Shown: positions 1-5,448 of the stretch, piece by piece
Position numbering within the stretch: position 1 is the first letter of the stretch
How the letters are laid out: the number at the start of each line of letters is the position of its first letter
Assembly: GCA_013695005.1 (NCBI GenBank)
Contig: JACDBJ010000397.1
Span: 1-8,416 of the forward strand
DNA: 8,416 nucleotides
Direction: 5' to 3'
DNA from: Pseudonocardiales bacterium
Lineage (GTDB): Bacteria; Actinomycetota; Actinomycetes; Mycobacteriales; Pseudonocardiaceae
The notes under the pieces: generated by a model
Seen by the model: only the letters and a program-made list of their open reading frames with translations
Told to the model about the DNA's origin: nothing
The model's database searches: none
Translations under genes and position numbers: made by a program

Positions 1-245
1 CCGAGGAGGAGCTCGACGAGTCGATCGTCCTGGACGACACCGAGGAGGGACCGGACGCGCTGCGGGTGTTCCTGTCCCCGGTGCAGGCCAAGGCGTTCGC
101 CGATCGCGCCGAGCGCGTCGTGTCGGCCGGCCGGCCGCCGTGCCCGCTGTGCGCGGGGCCGCTGGACCCCGAGGGCCACATCTGCCCGCGGCAGAACGGG
201 TACCACCGCCGCGCCCCGACCCCCGAGGACGAGACCGACGAATGA
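1..245 (+). CDS. DUF3090 family protein (3' end, partial)
   Basis: Partial gene entering from the left edge. Codons run in frame from base 3 to a TGA at 243-245, giving the last 80 residues. The visible part has an acidic start (EEELDESIVL), a helix with SPVQAKAFADRAERVV, and a Cys/His cluster CPLC-x8-H-x-C (C47, C50, H59, C61 of the visible part) followed by PRQNGYHRR, which looks like a small zinc-binding ribbon. This tail is characteristic of the actinobacterial DUF3090 family (TIGR03847 type), whose function is unknown to me. The next gene, an SCO1664-family gene, is its usual neighbour, which supports the call. The N-terminal part of the protein lies outside the window. Confidence 0.88.
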   Translation, partial: EEELDESIVLDDTEEGPDALRVFLSPVQAKAFADRAERVVSAGRPPCPLCAGPLDPEGHICPRQNGYHRRAPTPEDETDE

Positions 246-258
246 CCGCGCACCCCTG

Positions 259-276
259 ATGGACGTGCGGCTGTGA
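259..276 (+). other. Mini-ORF 1 (MDVRL) in SCO1664 leader
   Basis: A five-codon reading frame, ATG at 259 to TGA at 274-276. Its stop overlaps the ATG of the second mini-ORF by one base (TGATG). It lies 13 bases after the DUF3090 stop. No clear Shine-Dalgarno sequence precedes it, so any translation would depend on ribosomes arriving from DUF3090. It may simply be a duplicated copy of the downstream gene's start. Confidence 0.35.
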
Positions 277-293
277 TGGACGTGCAGCACTGA
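276..293 (+). other. Mini-ORF 2 (MDVQH) in SCO1664 leader
   Basis: A second five-codon frame, ATG at 276 to TGA at 291-293. Its stop overlaps the ATG at 293 of the SCO1664-family gene in another TGATG junction. It is 14/17 identical in DNA to the first mini-ORF unit. The arrangement would allow a stop-restart relay into the main gene, but this is inference from the geometry only. Confidence 0.35.
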
Positions 294-1096
294 TGGACGC
301 ACGCGAAGTGCGGGACCCGGCCGTGACGGAGCTGCTGCGCTGTGGCCGGCTCGAGGTGACCGGCCGCATCCTGTCCGCCTCCAACGCCACGCTGGTCGGC
401 ACCGTCGAGGCGGACGGCGTCACCGTGGAGTGCGTCTACAAGCCGGTCCGCGGCGAGCGGCCGCTGTGGGACTTCCCGGACGGGACGCTCGCCGGCCGGG
501 AGGTCGCGAGCTACCTGGTCAGCGAGTCGGCCGGCTGGGGGCTGGTCCCGCCGACCGTGCTGCGAGACGGCCCGTTCGGCCCCGGCATGGTGCAGCTCTG
601 GATCGAGACCGACACCGACGTCGAGCTGGTCGACGTGGTCGAGCCCAGGCAGGTGCCCGACGGGTGGCGGGTGGTGCTGCACGCGCGGGACCACCGCGGC
701 AACCCTGCGGTGCTCGCGCACGCCGACCGGCCGGAGCTGCGCCGGATGGCGCTGCTCGACGACGTGATCAACAACGCCGACCGCAAGGGCGGCCATGTGC
801 TGGTCGCCGGCGACGGCGCCGTGTACGGCGTCGACCACGGCGTGTGCCTGCACACCGAGGACAAGCTGCGCACGGTGCTGTGGGGCTGGGTCGGCGAGCC
901 GGTGCCCGACGACCTGCTCGACGGGTTGGCGCGGCTGCGGCGCGAGCTCGACGGGTCGTTGTGCACCACTCTCACCGAGCACCTCAGCCGCTCGGAGGTG
1001 GCGGCGCTGTCCGACCGGGTCGCCGGGCTACTCGCCGCGCCGGAGTTCCCGGCGCCCTCGGGGCACGGCCCGGCGATCCCGTGGCCGGCCTTCTGA
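293..1096 (+). CDS. SCO1664-family protein, PI3/4-kinase-like fold
   Basis: A 267-residue protein matching the SCO1664 family (TIGR03843 type), conserved in actinobacteria and usually next to DUF3090. The sequence runs through GRILSASNATL (25-34), a lysine in CVYKPVRGERPLWDFPDGT (K50), and AGREVASYLVSE (67-78). It continues with VPPTVLRDGPFGPG (85-98), a catalytic-loop-like INNADRKGGH (159-168, D163) and YGVDHGVCLH (178-187), where VDHG resembles a kinase metal-binding DFG. These features suggest a phosphatidylinositol-kinase-like fold; the substrate is unknown. The ATG at 293 was chosen because the recognisable family sequence begins soon after and the length fits. Two further upstream ATGs lead only to five-codon frames. 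No Shine-Dalgarno is visible, so translation may be coupled to the upstream gene. Confidence 0.88.
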   Translation: MDAREVRDPAVTELLRCGRLEVTGRILSASNATLVGTVEADGVTVECVYKPVRGERPLWDFPDGTLAGREVASYLVSESAGWGLVPPTVLRDGPFGPGMVQLWIETDTDVELVDVVEPRQVPDGWRVVLHARDHRGNPAVLAHADRPELRRMALLDDVINNADRKGGHVLVAGDGAVYGVDHGVCLHTEDKLRTVLWGWVGEPVPDDLLDGLARLRRELDGSLCTTLTEHLSRSEVAALSDRVAGLLAAPEFPAPSGHGPAIPWPAF

Positions 1097-1100
1097 CGGT

Positions 1101-1106
1101 TACGTT
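1101..1106 (+). promoter_or_regulatory. -10-like box TACGTT of a leaderless promoter
   Basis: TACGTT (TA-N3-T) ends exactly 6 bases before the ATG at 1113, so the expected transcription start coincides with the A of the start codon. There is no Shine-Dalgarno before that ATG. This is the common actinobacterial leaderless layout. I see no convincing -35 box. Confidence 0.5.
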
Positions 1107-1112
1107 GGAATC

Positions 1113-2108
1113 ATGGTTGCTCCGCGGTTCGGGCCATTCCGGCCGTCCTACCGTGACCGGTTGACCGCGCCGCTGCCGGGGCCGGCCCAGCTCTACCGGC
1201 TGTTCCGCACCGGCGGGTTCCGCGGGTCCTCGACCGGCGCCGAGCAGGTCCCGCGCGACACGGCCGGCCTGCCACTCCTCGACAGCTCGGCCCCGGCGTC
1301 GCTGACCTGGATCGGGCACGCCAGCTTCCTGATCCGGCTCGGCGGGCTCGCGGTGCTGGCCGACCCGGTGCTGTCGCCGAGGCTTCCCGGCGTCGGCCCG
1401 CGTCTGACCCCGCCGGGCCTGAGCTGGGAGCAGCTACCGCGGATCGACGCCGTGGTGATCAGCCACGACCACTACGACCACCTCGACGCCCCGACCATGC
1501 GGCTGCTGCCGCGAGACACCCGGATGCTGGTGCCGGTCGGGCTCGGCCGCTGGTTTCGCCAGCACGGGTTCAGCGTGGTGCACGAGCTGGACTGGTGGGA
1601 GTCGGTGCGGCTGGGCGAGGTGGAGTTCACCTTCGTCCCCGTCCACCACTGGAGCCGGCGCGGGCCGTTCGACACCTGCCGCAGCCTCTGGGGTGGCTGG
1701 GTGCTCACCGGCCAGGACGGCTCCCGGCTCTTCCACGCCGGCGACAGCGGCTACGGGCACCGCTTCGCCGAGATCGGCCGGCGCATGCCCGGCATCGACG
1801 TCGCCATGTTGCCGATCGGGGCGTACGACCCGAGGTGGTTCATGCGCCCGATGCACATGGATCCGACAGAGGCTGTCCAGGCGCTGAGCGACCTCGGCGC
1901 GCAGCGGCTGGCCACCATGCACTGGGGCACGTTCGTGCTGACCCGAGAGCCGGTGCTCGAGCCGCTCGAGCGCGTCCACGCCGCGTGGGCGGCGACCGAC
2001 CACGATCGCGCCGACCTGTGGGACATGGCCGTCGGCGAGACCCGCACGGTCGGCACCGAACGCGACGAGCCGTCCGCCGCCAGCGCCCAGTGGGAGCCGT
2101 CCGGCTGA
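1113..2108 (+). CDS. MBL-fold metallohydrolase, NAPE-PLD/UlaG-like
   Basis: A 331-residue metallo-beta-lactamase-fold hydrolase. The zinc-site motif is SHDHYDH (117-123; H118, H120, D122, H123). Further ligands are H179 in VPVHHWSRR, D211 in FHAGDSGYG, and H270 in MHWGTF. The pattern WIGHASFLIRL (66-76), LADPVLSPR (82-90), ELDWWE, LWGGWVL, LPIGAYDPRWFM and EPVLEPL is that of the family that includes N-acyl-phosphatidylethanolamine phospholipase D and mycobacterial Rv0906. A phosphodiesterase or lipid-related hydrolase activity is likely; the substrate cannot be told. The open frame extends upstream of 1113 but that part overlaps the SCO1664 gene and looks like a shadow. ATG 1113 has a well-placed -10 box. 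It starts 16 bases after the SCO1664 stop and no signal peptide is evident, so it is probably cytoplasmic. Confidence 0.9.
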   Translation: MVAPRFGPFRPSYRDRLTAPLPGPAQLYRLFRTGGFRGSSTGAEQVPRDTAGLPLLDSSAPASLTWIGHASFLIRLGGLAVLADPVLSPRLPGVGPRLTPPGLSWEQLPRIDAVVISHDHYDHLDAPTMRLLPRDTRMLVPVGLGRWFRQHGFSVVHELDWWESVRLGEVEFTFVPVHHWSRRGPFDTCRSLWGGWVLTGQDGSRLFHAGDSGYGHRFAEIGRRMPGIDVAMLPIGAYDPRWFMRPMHMDPTEAVQALSDLGAQRLATMHWGTFVLTREPVLEPLERVHAAWAATDHDRADLWDMAVGETRTVGTERDEPSAASAQWEPSG

Positions 2109-2118
2109 GGTGTTACCG

Positions 2119-2145
2119 GGTTCTTTCGGTTCCGCCGGTTGCGAC
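2119..2145 (+). repeat. Three phased 9-base GGTT repeats upstream of the DM13 gene
   Basis: GGTTCTTTC (2119-2127), GGTTCCGCC (2128-2136) and GGTTGCGAC (2137-2145) follow one another directly, sharing GGTT at 9-base spacing. They end 10 bases before the proposed -10 box at 2156. They could be a regulator contact region or chance; only four bases are strictly shared. Confidence 0.3.
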
Positions 2146-2155
2146 GTGGCCGCGC

Positions 2156-2161
2156 TAGCGT
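2156..2161 (+). promoter_or_regulatory. -10-like box TAGCGT of a leaderless promoter
   Basis: TAGCGT (TA-N3-T) lies 6 bases upstream of the GTG at 2168, the spacing expected if transcription starts on that GTG. It helps choose 2168 over the in-frame GTG at 2162, which would lie within 1 base of the -10 box and so upstream of the start site. No -35 consensus is obvious. Confidence 0.5.
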
Positions 2162-2167
2162 GTGGCC

Positions 2168-2899
2168 GTGACCAGCTCCACGACTGATGTTCGCCGTTCC
2201 GCCCCGAGCGAGACCTGGAAACGGCTGCTGCTGTCCTTCGTCGTCGGGCTGGCGATCTCGGTGGTGTTCCTGCTGCTGCTCGCGCTGATCCTGCAGCGCT
2301 CGAACATCATCACCTCCACGCTGGCCAGCCCATTGGCGCTCGCGTTCATCGTCGGGGCGGTGGCCGTCGCGGTCGGCCTGCGCTTCGGGGTGACGCGGCT
2401 GACCGGATCGGCCGTGGCCGGCCGGTTGGCGCAACTGATTCCGATGGCGTTGATCGTGTGGTTCCTGATCGTCCCGCTGGTGCGCGAGACGACGGTGGAC
2501 GAGGCGCTGCCGACAGCGGCTCCCGCCGCGGCGTCGGCCGGTGCGCCAGCCCCATCGCAAGCCGCCGCGGCACCGATAGAGCGCGGCCGTGGCGGCTTCG
2601 AGCCGCTGGACCACAGGGTCTCCGGTGACGCCGTCGTGTTCGAGCTCAGCGACGGCTCCCGCGCGGTCCGGTTCGAGAACTTCTCGGTCCAGGGCGTGCC
2701 GGACCCGGTGGTCTACGTCGTGTCCGGACGCGACGCGGAGCGGCCTGACGGCGGGACCGAGCTCGGCCCGCTCAAGGGCACGAAGGGCAGCCAGAACTAT
2801 CTGCTGCCGGCGCAGTTCGCGGGCTCTGGGCCGATCACCGTGCTGATCTGGTGTCGCGCGTTCGCGGTGCCGATCGCCAACGCCACCATCGCGGGCTGA
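2168..2899 (+). CDS. Membrane-anchored DM13-domain protein
   Basis: About 243 residues from GTG 2168 (245 if GTG 2162 is used). After a short polar N-terminus there are three hydrophobic segments: roughly 20-42 (LLLSFVVGLAISVVFLLLL), 53-70 (LASPLALAFIVGAVAVAVGL region) and 88-104 (LIPMALIVWFLIVPLV). An Ala/Pro-rich linker follows (about 113-135) and then a C-terminal domain of about 100 residues. That domain has FEPLDHRVSGDAVVFEL, VRFENFSVQGVPDPVVYVV and ITVLIWCRAFAVPIANATI, matching the DM13 fold. Its single conserved Cys (C229) is the residue proposed to be redox active in that family. The domain probably faces outside the membrane. The role is unknown; electron transfer is only a family suggestion. 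The gene ends convergently with the CNNM operon, 7 bases away. Confidence 0.8.
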   Translation: MTSSTTDVRRSAPSETWKRLLLSFVVGLAISVVFLLLLALILQRSNIITSTLASPLALAFIVGAVAVAVGLRFGVTRLTGSAVAGRLAQLIPMALIVWFLIVPLVRETTVDEALPTAAPAAASAGAPAPSQAAAAPIERGRGGFEPLDHRVSGDAVVFELSDGSRAVRFENFSVQGVPDPVVYVVSGRDAERPDGGTELGPLKGTKGSQNYLLPAQFAGSGPITVLIWCRAFAVPIANATIAG

Positions 2900-2910
2900 G
2901 CGTGGCTCAG
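2896..2910. terminator. Short hairpin shared by two convergent stop codons
   Basis: CTGAGC-GTG-GCTCAG is a perfect 6-bp inverted repeat with a 3-base loop. The left arm contains the TGA of the DM13 gene (2897-2899) and the right arm the reverse-strand TGA of the CNNM gene (2907-2909). There is no T-tract on either side and the stem is short, so activity as a bidirectional terminator is only possible. Confidence 0.4.
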
Positions 2911-3962
2911 AGCTGGACGCCCGACCGGCCAGGGCCAGCCGGGTCGACGCTTCCGAGGTAGTACTCCAGCAGGTCCTCCATCGCGACCACTCCGACGGTC
3001 CGGCCTCTGGCGTTGACGACCCGGGCCAGGTGAGCCTGTGACCTGCGCAGGGTGGCAAGAGCGTCCGCCGAGCGGGCGGTGACCGGCACGTCGGGCAGCG
3101 CGCGCATCCGGTCCCGCGGGATGATCGCTTCGGGCTGATCGGCCACGTCGAGGATGTCCTTGACGTGCAGGTAGCCAACCAGCTCGCCGTCGTCATCGCG
3201 CAGCGGGAACCGCGAGAATCCGGTCGCGGATACCGCCTGTACCACCTGCGCCACCGTCGGCATCGCGGGCAGCGTCACCAGCTCGTCGATGGGAGCCATC
3301 GCGTCGGCCACGGTGCGCTCGGACGAGCCGAGGGCGCGCGAGAGCCGGGAGCTCTCGTCGTCGTCGAGCAGTCCCTCGCGCCGGGAGTCGGCGATCATCT
3401 CCGCGAGCTCGCCGGGGGTGTAGGCCGACTCCAGCTCGTCGCGAGGCTGCACGTGGATCAGGTGCAGCAGCCCGGCAGCCGCCATGTTGAACACCACGAC
3501 AAGCGGCCGGGTGAGGCGAACGAACGTGACGAGGCTTGGCACCAGCACCATCGCGGCACTCTCCGGGCCAGCGAGCGCGACGTTCTTGGGCACCATCTCA
3601 CCGAGCAGCACATGTGCCACTACCACGATCGTCAGTGCCACCGCGAACGAGATCCCGTGCAGCACCGCCTCCGGCAGCCCCAACGGGGCGAGCGGGGCCT
3701 CCAGCAAGCTCGCCACCGCGGGCTCGCCGAGGCGGCCGAGCAGCAGCGAGCAGACCGTGATGCCCAGCTGCGCCCCGGCGATCATCTCCGACAGCTGTGA
3801 GGCCGCCTTGAGCACCTTGCTGGCGCGGGTCTTGCCGGCATCCGCCAGCGCCTCCAGCCGGTCGCGCCGGGCGGTGATCAGTGCGAACTCGGCGCCGACG
3901 AAGAACGCGTTGGCCGCCACCAGGAGCACGGCGGCCACCAGCGCCAGCACGTCGCTACCCAT
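2907..3962 (-). CDS. CNNM/CorC-type membrane protein with CBS pair (short form)
   Basis: A 351-residue hemolysin/CorC-like protein. The DUF21 (CNNM) membrane domain covers about 1-180. It has hydrophobic segments near 4-30, 60-78, 100-122 and 136-165, FVGAEFALITARRDRLE at 21-37, AQLGIT at 64-69 and the family motif GEMVPKN at 121-127. A CBS pair follows at about 220-340 (AMAPIDELVTLP, TGFSRFPLRD, GYLHVKDI, GVVAMEDLLEYYLG). It stops there, without the C-terminal CorC_HlyC domain that its partner has. Family members act in Mg2+/Co2+ export. ATG 3962 was chosen because the membrane domain starts there and a G-rich stretch lies about 7 bases upstream. Upstream in-frame residues are shadows of the preceding gene. 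The start overlaps the previous stop by 8 bases (ATGGGTAG), implying translational coupling. M. tuberculosis has a similar pair, Rv1842c/Rv1841c. Confidence 0.9.
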   Translation of the reverse strand: MGSDVLALVAAVLLVAANAFFVGAEFALITARRDRLEALADAGKTRASKVLKAASQLSEMIAGAQLGITVCSLLLGRLGEPAVASLLEAPLAPLGLPEAVLHGISFAVALTIVVVAHVLLGEMVPKNVALAGPESAAMVLVPSLVTFVRLTRPLVVVFNMAAAGLLHLIHVQPRDELESAYTPGELAEMIADSRREGLLDDDESSRLSRALGSSERTVADAMAPIDELVTLPAMPTVAQVVQAVSATGFSRFPLRDDDGELVGYLHVKDILDVADQPEAIIPRDRMRALPDVPVTARSADALATLRRSQAHLARVVNARGRTVGVVAMEDLLEYYLGSVDPAGPGRSGVQL

Positions 3963-5304
3963 CGGCGGACCCCCCGCCGGCCCCACCGCGAGCCTCGGGA
4001 TGCAACCGGGAGAGCACGAGCTCGGCGATGCGGTTGCGGTCGCGACGGTGCACGGTGAGCTGCCAGCCGTCAACCACCAGGCGGTCTCCGACCTCCGGGA
4101 TCCGACCCAGCTGGGCCAGCACCATTCCGGCGAGCGTTTCGTAGTCGCCGGGCGGCACCCGGAAGCCGGTGGCCTCGGCGACCTCGTCGATGCGCAACAG
4201 CCCCGACACGATCCAGGTGTCCGGGCCGAGCTTGCGCACCGCGGGCGCCTCGCCCCGGTCGTGCTCGTCGCGGACGTCGCCGACGATCTCCTCGACGAGG
4301 TCCTCCAGAGTCACGATGCCTGCCGTGCCGCCATACTCGTCGACCACGATCGCCATCTGCAGCGGCGACCGGCGCAGCTGGGTCAGCAGTGCGTCGCCGT
4401 CGAGCGACTCCGGCACCGTCGGGATGGGCTGGGCCAGCGCGCCCACCCGGGTGCCGGACCACTCGTCGACCGGCACCGCAAAGGCCTGTTTGACGTGCAC
4501 CGCGCCGCGGATGTCGTCCAGGTCGCCGCCGTGCACCGGGAAGCGGGAGAAGCCGGTGCGCCTGCTGGCGGCGACCAGGTCACAGATCGCGGCGTCGGTC
4601 GCGAGCGCCTCGACCTGCACCCGGGGAGTCATCAGGTCCTCGGCGACCCGGTCGGTGAAGCGCAGCGAGCGATCGAGCAGGCTGGCGGTGTCGGAGTCCA
4701 ACGTGCCGTGCATCGCGCTGCTGCGGACAAGCGAGCCGAGCTCCTGGGGGGAGCGCGCCGAACGCAGCTCCTCGGCCGGTTCGATACCCAGTAGGCGGAC
4801 GATCGCGTTCGCGGCCCTGTTTAGCCCAGCGATCAGCCAGCGGAATGCCCTGGTGAACGCGAGCTGCATGCCGGCGACCTTGCGGGCGGTCTCCAACGGA
4901 CGGGCGATCGCCAGGTTCTTCGGCACGAGCTCCCCGAAGACCATCGACAAGGTGGTGGCCAGCAGCAACGCGATCGTCGTCGCCACCGCGCCGGCCGCCC
5001 CGGGGCTGAGGCCGAGTCCTTCCAAACCAGGGCGGAAGAGGCTGGCGATCGCGGGTTCGGCCAGGTAGCCGGTGACCAGGGTGGTGATCGTGATACCCAG
5101 CTGCGCCCCGGACAGCTGCAGCGACAGCGTCCGGTAGGCCTGCTGGACGCGTTGGGCGCGACGGTCGCCGACGGCTCCGACCTGCGCGTCCACCTGGCCC
5201 CGCTCCAGCGCGGCCAGCGAGAACTCGGCGGCGACGAACAGGGCGGTTCCGAAGGTCAGGCCGGCGACAGCCAGCAGCCCGAGGACGGACAGGAGCACGT
5301 TCAC
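3955..5304 (-). CDS. CNNM/CorC-type membrane protein with CBS pair and CorC_HlyC domain
   Basis: A 449-residue protein and first gene of a two-gene operon. The DUF21 membrane domain spans about 1-195, with FVAAEFSLAALERGQVD (23-39), AQLGITITTLVTGYLAEP (67-84) and FGELVPKNLAI (123-133). A CBS pair covers about 220-345 (LMTPRVQVEAL, TGFSRFPVHGGD, GAVHVKQAF, MAIVVDEYGGTAGIVTLEDL, VEEIVGDVRDEHD). A C-terminal transporter-associated CorC_HlyC domain follows at about 355-435 (LGPDTWIVSGLLRIDEVAEATG, YETLAGMVLAQLGRIPEVGD). A membrane Mg2+/Co2+ exporter or its regulator is the likely role. I chose GTG 5304 because the first transmembrane segment begins a few residues later. The 21 in-frame residues upstream are Arg/Pro-rich and look like non-coding leader. 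No strong Shine-Dalgarno is visible. Confidence 0.9.
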   Translation of the reverse strand: MNVLLSVLGLLAVAGLTFGTALFVAAEFSLAALERGQVDAQVGAVGDRRAQRVQQAYRTLSLQLSGAQLGITITTLVTGYLAEPAIASLFRPGLEGLGLSPGAAGAVATTIALLLATTLSMVFGELVPKNLAIARPLETARKVAGMQLAFTRAFRWLIAGLNRAANAIVRLLGIEPAEELRSARSPQELGSLVRSSAMHGTLDSDTASLLDRSLRFTDRVAEDLMTPRVQVEALATDAAICDLVAASRRTGFSRFPVHGGDLDDIRGAVHVKQAFAVPVDEWSGTRVGALAQPIPTVPESLDGDALLTQLRRSPLQMAIVVDEYGGTAGIVTLEDLVEEIVGDVRDEHDRGEAPAVRKLGPDTWIVSGLLRIDEVAEATGFRVPPGDYETLAGMVLAQLGRIPEVGDRLVVDGWQLTVHRRDRNRIAELVLSRLHPEARGGAGGGSADG

Positions 5305-5343
5305 CCGGCACCCGCCGGCAGGTGATGCGCGAGGTACGGAACT

Positions 5344-5366
5344 TGGCCGGGGCCGGACCCCGGCCA
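5344..5366. terminator. Strong GC hairpin between two minus-strand units
   Basis: TGGCCGGGG-CCGGA-CCCCGGCCA forms a perfect 9-bp stem with a 5-base loop. It lies 83 bases beyond the HTH_42 stop and 40 bases before the CNNM start on the minus strand. There is no T-run, so it would be a U-tract-less terminator for the upstream operon, or a structured leader of the CNNM transcript if that starts upstream of it. Confidence 0.5.
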
Positions 5367-5376
5367 CCTACTGCAG

Positions 5377-5396
5377 CCGGGCTCGGCGGAGCCGGG
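5377..5396. repeat. Second, weaker GC hairpin
   Basis: GGCTC-GGCG-GAGCC is a perfect 5-bp stem (5380-5393) that can be extended by two C-G pairs with one bulged G. It sits 11 bases from the strong hairpin. Together they may form the end of the HTH_42 transcript. The remaining intergenic bases 5305-5343 and 5397-5448 show no clear promoter. Confidence 0.3.
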
Positions 5397-5448
5397 GGAG
5401 CGGCCGTTGGGCACGGGTGAGCAGGCCTCCTTGGTCGAAGCCGCCAGT

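Larger units (their letters stand above)
257..309 (+). repeat. 17-bp tandem repeat over the SCO1664 start
   Basis: Three units with 17-base periodicity at 259-275, 276-292 and 293-309. Each begins ATGGACG and is preceded by TG. Units 1 and 2 match at 14 of 17 bases. Unit 3, the real gene start, keeps only the first seven bases clearly. Because 17 is not a multiple of 3, each ATG is in a different frame. Slipped-strand duplication of the start region is the simplest origin. Confidence 0.7.

Noticed and set aside
795..1112. N-terminal extension of the MBL hydrolase frame
   Set aside because: This stretch overlaps the SCO1664 gene and gives a Cys/Arg/Ser-rich sequence unlike the family. The family sequence starts after ATG 1113.
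1751..3196. Long open frame on the minus strand (481 codons)
   Set aside because: It runs antisense across the hydrolase and DM13 genes and into the CNNM gene in a wrong frame. The product is low-complexity and Arg/Ser-rich with no recognisable domain, as expected for a GC-rich shadow frame.
3963..4073. N-terminal extension of the short CNNM protein
   Set aside because: The added residues overlap the end of the preceding gene and lack membrane-domain features. ATG 3962 gives the normal start.
3484..4794. Plus-strand open frame of 436 codons
   Set aside because: It is antisense to both CNNM genes. Its translation is compositionally biased and matches nothing I recognise.
5305..5367. 21-residue N-terminal extension of the long CNNM protein
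   Set aside because: It is Arg/Pro-rich, overlaps the GC hairpin at 5344-5366, and precedes the natural first transmembrane segment starting at GTG 5304.
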